From an uncultured bacterium (GTDB lineage: Bacteria; Actinomycetota; UBA4738; HRBIN12): a DNA stretch of 6,137 nucleotides. Shown here in pieces: positions 1 through 5,862 of the stretch. The position numbers were made by a program, and so were the translations under genes. The stretch is from positions 1-6,137 of the forward strand of contig CALGFI010000090.1 of assembly GCA_937881155.1 (NCBI GenBank), written 5' to 3'. Under the pieces are notes generated by a model that ran no database searches, was not told where the DNA came from, and was given only the letters and a program-made list of their open reading frames with translations. How positions within the stretch are numbered: the stretch's first letter is position 1; every line of letters starts with the position of its first letter.

Positions 1-1
1 G

Positions 2-826
2 CTCGGCGCGCTCGCCGCCGCGCTCGTCGAGGTGTTCGTGCCGATCGGAACGCTCGAGCAGCTCGCCCGGCTGCCGCGTCCCCTGCAACTTCCGGCCGCC
101 GCGCTCGCGGGAGTCGCGTTTCCCATCTGCGAATGCGGTTCCGTCCCGGTCGCGCGACGGCTCGCGCAACGAGGGCTCAAGCCGTCCGCGGCCGTCACGT
201 TCATGCTCGCGGCGCCGGTCGTGAACCCGGTCGTCATCGCGTCGACGTTCGTCGCGTATCGGGCGCTGCCGTCGACGTGGACGATGGTGGGCGGGCGGTT
301 CGCGCTCGGGATGCTCGTGGCCATCGCCGTTGGCTGGGTGATCGGCAACCGTTCGGCCGACGAGCTCCTCAAGCCGAACCCCCAGGACGTGCACGAGCGT
401 CATCTGCGGGTCGAGCGGCCGGAGCCGCGGTGGCGTCGGTTCTTCTCACACCTCGGCAACGACTTCCTGTTCATGGGCCGGTATCTGATCCTCGGCGTGA
501 CGATCGCCGCCGCGATCCAGACGTTCCTGCCCGCATCGGCGCTCACGAGCGTTGCGGGCGTTCCGGTCGTTTCGATCGTCGTGATGATGGTTCTCGCCGC
601 GGCCCTCTCGCTGTGCTCGGAGTCCGACGCGTTCGTCGCCGCCTCGTTCGTGCAGTTCGGGCCCGCGGCGCAGCTCGCGTTCCTCGTCTCCGGACCGATG
701 GTCGACGCGAAGCTGCTGACCCTCTACGCCGGCACGTTCCGCCGGGGGTTCGTTCGTGCCGTTGTCGCCGTCGTCTTCGTAACGACGCTCGTCTCGACGT
801 TGTGGCTCGGAGTGATCACGGGATGA
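2..826 (+). CDS. ArsP/YraQ-family (DUF318) permease, 5' incomplete
   Basis: Polytopic inner-membrane permease of the PF03773 family (ArsP_1/YraQ; called YcgR in Bacillus). The reading frame is open to the first bases of the window, so the N-terminus is missing; a GTG at 32 is internal, not a start. The 274 visible residues show about seven or eight hydrophobic segments split by a charged cytoplasmic loop (about bases 350-460). The family signature CECGS has Cys codons at 128 and 134, followed by a Pro-rich helix with APVVNP. A second, related motif, CSESDAFVAAS, begins at 614, followed by SGPMVDAK; the two halves look like an internal duplication. Some family members (ArsP) export trivalent organoarsenicals, but most have no proven substrate. 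The stop overlaps the next gene in ATGA, so the two are translationally coupled. The family call is firm; the substrate is unknown. Confidence 0.9.
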   Translation, partial: LGALAAALVEVFVPIGTLEQLARLPRPLQLPAAALAGVAFPICECGSVPVARRLAQRGLKPSAAVTFMLAAPVVNPVVIASTFVAYRALPSTWTMVGGRFALGMLVAIAVGWVIGNRSADELLKPNPQDVHERHLRVERPEPRWRRFFSHLGNDFLFMGRYLILGVTIAAAIQTFLPASALTSVAGVPVVSIVVMMVLAAALSLCSESDAFVAASFVQFGPAAQLAFLVSGPMVDAKLLTLYAGTFRRGFVRAVVAVVFVTTLVSTLWLGVITG

Positions 827-1584
827 GCGAGACCGTCGTCGAACACGGCGGCATCGGCGTCCGGGCCGCGCACTCGACGCGACAGCGCTGGAGCGCGGTT
901 CGCGTGGCCGGGGCCGTCGTTCTCGGCGCGTGGGCGGCGGCGTTCTGGTTCCTGCTCGTCACGGGACGCGACGCGCTGTACCTGTCGACACGGACGGAGT
1001 GGGTCGTGCCCGTCGCCGCAGTGCTGCTTTCCGCGGCGACGCTCGGCCGTCTCGCGTCCGCTCGATCGAGCCACCCCGAGCCGCTCGGGCGTCGAGAGCT
1101 CGGAGTCGTCGTCGCCATGATCGTTCCGGTCCTCGTGCTGACGGCCCTGCCGGCGACGACGCTGGGCTCGTACTCGGCCGGCACCCGTGCACCCGTGTCC
1201 GGTTCGCGGTTTTCGGCGACGCCCAGCGACGTCGCCACCGGCGAGCTCTCGCTCGTGGATGTGGCCGCCGCACAGACGACGCCGGAGGCTGAACGAGCGC
1301 TCGCAGGCCGAGCCGGCGAGACCGTGACCTTCGTCGGCTTCGTCGCTCGGTACGGCAGCACCCTGGCCGACGAGTTCATGCTCACCCGTTACGTGGTGTC
1401 GTGCTGCGTGGCAGATGCCACTGTGGCGTCGGTTCGCGTCGTCAACGTCACGCCTGGACGGTTCGACGAGAACAACTGGGTCGAGGTGACAGGCACGATC
1501 TACCCGATTGGTCGAGAGGTGATCGTCGATGCCACTTCAGTGGGCGCCGTCCCTCGGCCGGACCGACCCTACCTCTCGGCCTGA
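823..1584 (+). CDS. TIGR03943/DUF1980 membrane protein, permease partner (YcgQ-like)
   Basis: A 253-residue membrane protein of the TIGR03943 family (DUF1980, PF09323), which is habitually encoded next to DUF318 permeases, as in ycgR-ycgQ of Bacillus. Three hydrophobic segments lie at about residues 25-46, 60-78 and 93-114. An extracytoplasmic linker follows, then a C-terminal beta-rich, OB-like domain (about 165-245). The diagnostic motif is FMLTRYVVSCCVADA (185-199), with paired Cys at 194-195 and Asp198, probably a metal or thiol site (inference). A later W-V-E-V-T-G segment (219-224) also matches the family. The ATG at 823 overlaps the permease stop codon (ATGA). The frame is open much further upstream, to 133, but that stretch only shadows the permease gene. 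Role unknown; presumably an accessory subunit of the permease. Confidence 0.88.
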   Translation: MSETVVEHGGIGVRAAHSTRQRWSAVRVAGAVVLGAWAAAFWFLLVTGRDALYLSTRTEWVVPVAAVLLSAATLGRLASARSSHPEPLGRRELGVVVAMIVPVLVLTALPATTLGSYSAGTRAPVSGSRFSATPSDVATGELSLVDVAAAQTTPEAERALAGRAGETVTFVGFVARYGSTLADEFMLTRYVVSCCVADATVASVRVVNVTPGRFDENNWVEVTGTIYPIGREVIVDATSVGAVPRPDRPYLSA

Positions 1585-1617
1585 CGAGACGCCGTTACGG
1601 CTTCGCCGGCGAGATGA

Positions 1618-2514
1618 TCAGTCGGCAAGCCGAACGCGGCCGGTCGCGCGTCCGGCTCGCGCGGCAGCGTCGGCGACGACGAGTCCATCGCCAACGAGAG
1701 CGCCAATCGCGTCGACGATGCGTTCGACCGGGAATCCCGCCTGCGCCGCAAGCTCGCCAACGCTGGCCGCCCGCCGCCGCAGGAGACGCACGATCCCGCC
1801 CCGCACCTGTCGCATCGAACCCTCGAACGGCGCGGTCCGACGGGGGGCCATCCGGCTCCGTCGCGACCCCGAACGGGAGCGGCAATCGGCGGCGATCGGA
1901 CACGCCTCGCATCGCGGTTCCGGCCGGCATACCTCGCGACCGAGATCCATGAGCGCCTGGTTCCATTCGGCGGGGTGACCGCGGTCGAGCCAGCGCCCGG
2001 CCTCGTCGTCGATGGTGTCCCTCCGTACTTCTCCGGGCTCGCGTCCGAGTCGAGCGCGCGCAACGACGCGTCGCACGTTCGTGTCGACCGCCGCGATCGT
2101 CGCGCCGTAGGCGAACGAGGCAACCGCCGCCGCCGTGTACGGACCGACCCCGGGAAGCCGCTCCAGCTCCTCGGGATCTGCGGGCACTCGTCCGCCGTGA
2201 TCGCGGACGATCGCACGTGCGGCTTCCGAGAGCGCAACGGCGCGGCGGTTGTACCCGAGCCCCTCCCAAACGCGCACCACGTCGGCTCGCGGCGCCTGCG
2301 CGAGCGCCGCAACGGTCGGGAACCGGCCGAGGAACCGTTCGAACGCCGGCACGACACGGGCGGCCTGGGTCTGCTGGAGCATGACCTCGGAGACGAGGAC
2401 AGCGTAGGGATCGCTCGTCCCGCGCCACGGATAGGCGTGGCGTCGCGGCTCGAACCACTTCATGAGGGGTTCCGCGAGGCTCGTTGCGCCGCTACGCTTC
2501 GACGGGAGAGTCAT
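1618..2514 (-). CDS. mutY: A/G-specific adenine DNA glycosylase MutY
   Basis: Removes adenine mispaired with 8-oxoguanine, in the base-excision GO repair pathway. In the 298-residue product the helix-hairpin-helix glycosylase fold is clear: PWR at 29-31, catalytic Glu43 in SEVMLQQTQ, the hairpin LPGVGPYTAAA (about 120-130; Tyr126), and catalytic Asp144 in VDTNVRRV. Four cluster cysteines lie at 196, 202, 205 and 211, but the first gap is five residues instead of the usual six. The C-terminus contains FEGSMRQVRGG and a winged-helix-like segment instead of a NUDIX-like 8-oxoG reader domain; short MutY proteins of this sort occur in Actinobacteria. Start: ATG at 2514 keeps the first helix ahead of the WF..R...PWR region, as in other MutY proteins. 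An ATG at 2463 (281 residues) would clip that helix. Neither has a good Shine-Dalgarno. The gene converges with the upstream operon (33-base gap). Confidence 0.93.
   Translation of the reverse strand: MTLPSKRSGATSLAEPLMKWFEPRRHAYPWRGTSDPYAVLVSEVMLQQTQAARVVPAFERFLGRFPTVAALAQAPRADVVRVWEGLGYNRRAVALSEAARAIVRDHGGRVPADPEELERLPGVGPYTAAAVASFAYGATIAAVDTNVRRVVARARLGREPGEVRRDTIDDEAGRWLDRGHPAEWNQALMDLGREVCRPEPRCEACPIAADCRSRSGSRRSRMAPRRTAPFEGSMRQVRGGIVRLLRRRAASVGELAAQAGFPVERIVDAIGALVGDGLVVADAAARAGRATGRVRLAD
2504..2508 (+). promoter_or_regulatory. Ribosome binding site of the CBS-domain gene
   Basis: The purine run GGGAG lies four bases before the ATG at 2513 and decides that start over the in-frame ATG at 2462, which has no such site. 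If mutY starts at 2514, this site lies within its first codons on the opposite strand. Confidence 0.65.
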
Positions 2515-2881
2515 GGCCACGATCCGCGACGTGATGACGAGCGAGCTCGTGACGGTCGAGCCGGGAACGACCGTCGCGGAGGCCGCCACGATCATGGGTG
2601 CGCATCACGTCGGCTCCGCGCTCGTCTTCGGCGACGGCGGGATGGCCGGCATCTTCACCGAGCGCGACATCCTCCGGGCGCTCGCGAGCGACTTCGATGC
2701 GGCCAGGCACGCGGTCGAGCAGTGGATGACTCCCCATCCCGCGACCATCGTCGCGGACGCCGGACTCCGCGAGGCCCGCGACATGATGCTCGAGCGCGGG
2801 TTCCGCCATCTCCCCGTGTTGGACGGCGACGACGTGGTCGGGATCGTCTCCCTTCGGGATCTCTCGCGCTCGGACTCGTAA
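2513..2881 (+). CDS. Tandem CBS-domain protein
   Basis: A 122-residue soluble protein made only of two CBS repeats (a Bateman module), about residues 7-57 and 71-120. Each repeat starts with the typical V/W-M-T segment (DVMTSELVTV, QWMTPHPATI) and ends with the ligand-binding strand-helix: GIFTERD (Thr49, Asp52) and GIVSLRD (Ser113, Asp116). In this family that Thr/Ser-x-x-Asp pair binds the ribose of AMP, ATP or related nucleotides, so binding of an adenine nucleotide is likely; the partner protein is not visible here. The start at 2513 is supported by the GGGAG site and by the family N-terminus. The gene diverges from mutY, sharing the CATG at 2512-2515, and converges with the small gene downstream (16-base gap). 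Related proteins are often annotated as IMP-dehydrogenase-like or hypoxic-response CBS proteins, but there is no catalytic domain. Confidence 0.92.
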   Translation: MATIRDVMTSELVTVEPGTTVAEAATIMGAHHVGSALVFGDGGMAGIFTERDILRALASDFDAARHAVEQWMTPHPATIVADAGLREARDMMLERGFRHLPVLDGDDVVGIVSLRDLSRSDS

Positions 2882-2897
2882 CCGCGACGACGTCGGC

Positions 2898-3086
2898 TCA
2901 GAAACCGGTCCGGGCGCGCTCCGGAAGCTCCGCGGCGGCCTCCTTCAGTGCGGCGAAGACCTCCTTGAACACCTGTCCCGGATACGACGGCGGCTGGCTG
3001 GGCTGTCCGCCCAACGAGCCGCGGACGGCCGACGCCGTGATCTCGACCGCCTTCTCGAACAGGATCCAGTCGAACTCTCGAGCCAT
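2898..3086 (-). CDS. Small protein of unknown function (62 aa)
   Basis: I do not recognise this protein. It is 62 residues with no Cys, no signal peptide and no membrane segment. Two predicted amphipathic helices (about 6-24, DWILFEKAVEITASAVRG, and 38-55, GQVFKEVFAALKEAAAEL) flank a Gly/Pro/Gln/Ser-rich linker with QPSQPPSYPG. The reality of the gene rests on a strong Shine-Dalgarno at the right distance, a sensible amino-acid make-up and a tight fit between its neighbours. It lies 81 bases downstream of glutaryl-CoA dehydrogenase on the same strand, so it could be co-transcribed or have its own promoter (a TAGCCT hexamer sits on the minus strand at 3155-3150). It ends 16 bases from the CBS gene, tail to tail. 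The shape fits a small helical adaptor or DNA/RNA-associated protein, but that is a guess. Confidence 0.68.
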   Translation of the reverse strand: MAREFDWILFEKAVEITASAVRGSLGGQPSQPPSYPGQVFKEVFAALKEAAAELPERARTGF

Positions 3087-3092
3087 GCAACG

Positions 3093-3098
3093 CCTCCC
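3093..3098 (-). promoter_or_regulatory. Ribosome binding site of the 62-aa gene
   Basis: On the minus strand GGGAGG stands six bases before the ATG at 3086. It is one of the best Shine-Dalgarno matches in the window and the main reason to accept this short gene. Confidence 0.65.
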
Positions 3099-3167
3099 AC
3101 TCCGTTTCGGACGACGCCGCGAACGACCGGAAGGGCGCGCGGCGGCGAAAGGCTACCGAACGGCCCC

Positions 3168-4337
3168 CTACTCGTACGCGCGAAGGCCGGTGAGCGCCTC
3201 GCCGACGATCAGCGTGTGGATCTCGTTCGTGCCCTCGTAGGTCAGGACCGATTCGAGGTTGTTCATGTGGCGGATCACGGGGTACTCGAGCGTGATGCCG
3301 CTCGCGCCGAGGATCCCGCGCGCTTCGCGTGCGATCGCCAGCGCCTCACGCACGTTGTTCAGCTTGCCCATGCTCACGTGCTGCGGGAGCAGCCGCCCCT
3401 CGTCTTTCATGCGGCCGAGATGAACCGCGAGAAGCGTGCCCTTGTTGAGCTCGACGGCCATGTCGGCGAGCTTGCGCTGCGTCAACTGGAACGCGCCGAT
3501 GGGACTTCCCCACTGCACGCGCGTCGTGGCGTACTCGAGCGCGCTCTGGAAGCACGCGCGCGCGGCGCCCATGGCGCCCCACACGATCCCGTACCGTGCC
3601 TCGGTGAGACACGACAGCGGTCCCTTCAGGCCGGTGACGCCGGGCAGCACCGCGTCTTCGGGAACGTGCACGTCGTCGAGCGTCAACTCCGACGTGACAG
3701 AGGCGCGGAGCGACAGCTTGCGGTGGATGTCTTTGGCGGAGAAACCAGGCGTATCCGTCGGCACCAGGAACCCGCGGATGCCGTCGTCCGTCTTCGCCCA
3801 GATGACCGCGAGGTCGGCGATGCCGCCGTTCGTGATCCAGGTCTTCGTGCCGTTGAGGACCCACTCGTCGCCGTCCCGCTTGGCGCTCGTGCGCATCCCG
3901 CTCGGGTCGGAACCGAAGTCCGGTTCGGTGAGGCCGAAGCAACCGATGACTTCACCTCGAGACATCGGCGGCAGCCAGCGCTCCTTCTGCTCCTCGCTGC
4001 CGAAGGCGCGGATGGGGAACATGCACAACGATCCCTGCACCGAGACGAACGACCGGAACCCGGAGTCGCCGTACTCGAGCTCCATGCAGGCGAGCCCGTA
4101 CGAGACCGCGCTCGTCCCCGGAAGGCCGTAGCCCTCGAGATGCATCCCGAGGAGGCCGAGCCCGGCGAGTCCGTTCGCGACGTCTCGAGGGAACTCGCCG
4201 CGCTCGAACCACTCGCCGACCTCCGGGACGATCCGCTCGCTGACGAATTGGCGAACGGCGTCTCGGATCGCGCGTTCCTCGTCCGAGAGCAGGCGCTCGA
4301 TGTCCAAGAAGTCCAGCGGATCGATCGACCGCGCCAT
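3168..4337 (-). CDS. gcdH: Glutaryl-CoA dehydrogenase (acyl-CoA dehydrogenase family)
   Basis: An FAD enzyme that oxidises and decarboxylates glutaryl-CoA to crotonyl-CoA in lysine, tryptophan and aromatic-compound breakdown, passing electrons to ETF. The 389 residues match glutaryl-CoA dehydrogenase, not a general acyl-CoA dehydrogenase, along their whole length: ELGL-like LAGLGLLGMHLEGYG (about 57-71), SGFRSFVSVQGSL (92-104), CFGLTEPDFGSDP (133-145), NGTKTWITNGGIADL, KLSLRASVTSE, and LTYEGTNEIHTLIVG (365-379). Glu368 is the catalytic base. Arg95 and Ser99 correspond to the human residues (Arg94, Ser98) that hold the substrate's gamma-carboxylate, which argues for the glutaryl substrate. There is no N-terminal targeting sequence, as expected for a bacterial cytosolic enzyme. 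The ATG at 4337 gives a normal length but has no clear Shine-Dalgarno. No other gene of the pathway is in view. The residue numbering for the human enzyme is from memory. Confidence 0.94.
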   Translation of the reverse strand: MARSIDPLDFLDIERLLSDEERAIRDAVRQFVSERIVPEVGEWFERGEFPRDVANGLAGLGLLGMHLEGYGLPGTSAVSYGLACMELEYGDSGFRSFVSVQGSLCMFPIRAFGSEEQKERWLPPMSRGEVIGCFGLTEPDFGSDPSGMRTSAKRDGDEWVLNGTKTWITNGGIADLAVIWAKTDDGIRGFLVPTDTPGFSAKDIHRKLSLRASVTSELTLDDVHVPEDAVLPGVTGLKGPLSCLTEARYGIVWGAMGAARACFQSALEYATTRVQWGSPIGAFQLTQRKLADMAVELNKGTLLAVHLGRMKDEGRLLPQHVSMGKLNNVREALAIAREARGILGASGITLEYPVIRHMNNLESVLTYEGTNEIHTLIVGEALTGLRAYE

Positions 4338-4343
4338 GTCGTT

Positions 4344-4358
4344 CGGCTAGCCTAGCCG
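4344..4358. repeat. Inverted repeat 1 (6-bp arms, 3-base centre)
   Basis: CGGCTA-GCC-TAGCCG. The arms contain the TAGCCT and TAGGCT hexamers, so a protein bound here could affect both divergent genes. In such GC-rich DNA a six-base inverted repeat can also arise by chance. Confidence 0.4.
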
Positions 4359-4372
4359 CAACAAGAACCCAT

Positions 4373-4390
4373 GGCCGCCCTTGGGCGGTC
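4373..4390. repeat. Inverted repeat 2 (GC-rich, 6-8 bp arms)
   Basis: GGCCGCCC-TT-GGGCGGTC: six perfect G-C pairs (CCGCCC/GGGCGG), then a G-T and a G-C pair outside. In the acyltransferase mRNA this would form a stable hairpin (in practice with a four-base CUUG loop). No T-run follows and both genes point away, so it is not a terminator for either of them. Confidence 0.45.
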
Positions 4391-4393
4391 TGA

Positions 4394-4411
4394 TCGATGG
4401 CCCCACATCGA
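4394..4411. repeat. Inverted repeat 3 (6-bp arms, 6-base centre)
   Basis: TCGATG-GCCCCA-CATCGA, three bases after inverted repeat 2 and eleven bases before the acyltransferase ribosome binding site. It could be an operator half-site pair or a second leader hairpin, or chance. Confidence 0.35.
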
Positions 4412-4421
4412 ACGGACCGTT

Positions 4422-4427
4422 AAAGGA
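4422..4427 (+). promoter_or_regulatory. Ribosome binding site of the acyltransferase
   Basis: AAAGGA six bases before the ATG at 4434. It decides that start over the upstream in-frame ATG at 4371, whose extra 21 residues are polar, unlike the family N-terminus, and would run through inverted repeats 2 and 3. Confidence 0.7.
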
Positions 4428-4433
4428 CAACTG

Positions 4434-5861
4434 ATGCTCTTCCCCACCACGGATTTCGCCATCTTCTTCGCGATCGTCTTCGCGATGCACTGGGTGCTGA
4501 ATCCGCACCCCCGGGCTCGGAAGTGGTTCCTTCTCGTCGCGAGCTACGTGTTCTACGCGTGGTGGGACTGGCGGCTCGTGTGGCTGCTCGTGACGGTGAG
4601 CGCGATCGCGCAGCTCGGCGCGCTGTGGGTCGAGCGCCAGGACGAACAAGCCGCGCGCTCGCGCCGGGCGGTCGTCGCTTCGCTGGCGCTGCTCCTCCCG
4701 CTCGTCTGGTTCAAGTACTACGGGTTCTTCGCGCTGAGCCTGGCGAACGCGTTCGAGGGGATCGGACTGTCGCCGCCGCTCCCGCTGCTACAGGTCGTGC
4801 TTCCGGTCGGGATCTCCTTCTACACGTTCATGGCGATCAGCTATGTCGTGGACGTGTCGCGACTGGAGATCACGCCGGCGTCCTGGCTCGACGCGTTCGT
4901 ATACCTCGCGTTCTTCCCGCACCTCGTCGCCGGTCCGATCGTGCGCGGCGAGGAGCTGTTGCCACAGATCCGCCGGCGTCGCGATCCGGAGAGGATCGAC
5001 GTCTCACGCGCGGCGTTCCTGATCCTCGGCGGGTTGTTCAAGAAGGTCGTCGTGTCGAGCTTCCTGGCCGCCCAGATCGTCGATCCCGTGTTCGGCGCGC
5101 CGGGCGCCCACTCGGCGCTCGAGACGCTTGTCGCGATCTACGGCTACGCGATCGTGATCTACACCGACTTCAGCGGCTACACCGACATCGCGATCGGCGT
5201 GGCGCTGCTGCTGGGGTTCGAGTTCCCGGTGAACTTCGACCGGCCGTACGCGGCCGTCTCTCTCCGCGACTTCTGGCACCGGTGGCACATCACGCTGTCG
5301 CGGTGGCTGCGCGACTACCTGTACGTCCCGCTCGGCGGCAGCAAGCGCGGCGAGGTCCGGACCGCGATCAACGTGATGATCACGATGCTCCTGGGCGGGC
5401 TGTGGCACGGGGCGGGTTGGACGTTCGTCGCATGGGGCGGCCTCCACGGGATCGGACAGGTCGTTGGTCGGTGGCGGCGACGCCGCCGCGAACGGCGGGG
5501 GTTACCGTTGGAACCGGCATCGGCGGCCGCCGTGCTTCGAGCCCGCGTCGTCACGTTCCACCTCATCTGTCTGGGTTGGGTGTTCTTCCGCGCGGGTTCG
5601 ATCGAGCGCGCGTTCGACGTCCTCGATCGCTTGGTGACCGGGTGGGCCGAGCCGTCGACGCTCGTCACACCGCTCGTCGTCGCGGCGATCGCGGGCATGT
5701 TGCTGCTCCAGAACGTCTCCGGGACGCCGGCGCCCGTGGTGCAGCGGACGTTCTCGCGGCTCGCGCCGGTGATGCAAGGTGCGGCGCTGGCGGTCGTGCT
5801 GTTCGCCATTACGACGTTGGGGCCGAACGGCGTCGCGCCGTTCATCTACTTCCGGTTCTGA
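4434..5861 (+). CDS. Membrane-bound O-acyltransferase (MBOAT, AlgI/DltB type)
   Basis: A 475-residue polytopic membrane enzyme that takes part in moving acyl (usually acetyl) groups across the membrane for O-acylation of a surface polymer, as AlgI does for alginate and DltB for D-alanylation of teichoic acid. The family features are all present: the N-terminal MLFPTTDFAIFF helix, YVFYAWWDWR (38-47), LPVGISFYTF (123-132), FFPHLVAGPIVR (160-171), IYTDFSGYTDIAIG (242-255), FWHRWHITLSRWLRDYLYVPLGG (from 280; His285) and LLGGLWHGAGW (319-329), with His325 as the invariant active-site His. At least nine hydrophobic segments are seen. The ATG at 4434 follows AAAGGA. One base separates its stop from the next ATG, a two-gene operon typical of an MBOAT with its periplasmic SGNH partner. 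The acceptor polymer cannot be told from this window, and the gene is not called algI because no alginate genes are seen. Confidence 0.94.
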   Translation: MLFPTTDFAIFFAIVFAMHWVLNPHPRARKWFLLVASYVFYAWWDWRLVWLLVTVSAIAQLGALWVERQDEQAARSRRAVVASLALLLPLVWFKYYGFFALSLANAFEGIGLSPPLPLLQVVLPVGISFYTFMAISYVVDVSRLEITPASWLDAFVYLAFFPHLVAGPIVRGEELLPQIRRRRDPERIDVSRAAFLILGGLFKKVVVSSFLAAQIVDPVFGAPGAHSALETLVAIYGYAIVIYTDFSGYTDIAIGVALLLGFEFPVNFDRPYAAVSLRDFWHRWHITLSRWLRDYLYVPLGGSKRGEVRTAINVMITMLLGGLWHGAGWTFVAWGGLHGIGQVVGRWRRRRRERRGLPLEPASAAAVLRARVVTFHLICLGWVFFRAGSIERAFDVLDRLVTGWAEPSTLVTPLVVAAIAGMLLLQNVSGTPAPVVQRTFSRLAPVMQGAALAVVLFAITTLGPNGVAPFIYFRF

Positions 5862-5862
5862 C

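Larger units (their letters stand above)
4338..4433. promoter_or_regulatory. Divergent promoter region between gcdH and the acyltransferase
   Basis: This 96-base gap is the only shared upstream region in the window. On the plus strand a -35-like TCGACC (4325-4330, inside the gcdH start) is 17 bases from a -10-like TAGCCT (4348-4353), which would give the acyltransferase mRNA a leader of about 70 bases. On the minus strand TAGGCT (4354-4349) ends 11 bases before the gcdH ATG, which would give gcdH a very short leader or none. Three inverted repeats occupy the gap. The promoter assignments are by eye and weak one by one. Confidence 0.4.

Noticed and set aside
1585..1617. Possible bidirectional terminator between the DUF1980 gene and mutY
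   Set aside because: Short nested inverted repeats (CGCCG 1590-1594 with CGGCG 1607-1611, and 4-bp stems inside) sit in the right place, but the stems are weak, mutually exclusive and have no T-run on either side.
1881..1929. Frameshift or sequencing error as the cause of the short MutY Cys spacing
   Set aside because: The frame continues with matching family residues on both sides and only a whole codon is missing, so a one- or two-base error cannot explain it; only loss of a full codon could.
2493..2498. TACGCT as a -10 element for the CBS gene
   Set aside because: The hexamer fits TAnnnT and lies 14 bases before the ATG, but no acceptable -35 is seen at 16-18 bases upstream, and such hexamers are common by chance.
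2882..2897. Terminator between the CBS gene and the 62-aa gene
   Set aside because: Only an 8-base palindrome (CGACGTCG, 2888-2895) is present, with no loop and no T-run; the gap is too short to judge.
1975..3240. A 421-codon plus-strand frame across mutY, the CBS gene and the 62-aa gene
   Set aside because: It overlaps three better-supported genes, has very Arg-rich low-complexity translation and no family resemblance.
3216..4355. A long open frame (379 codons) on the plus strand opposite gcdH
   Set aside because: It is the antisense shadow of a certain gene in GC-rich DNA. Its translation is Arg/Ala/Glu-rich with no recognisable motif and has no ribosome binding site.
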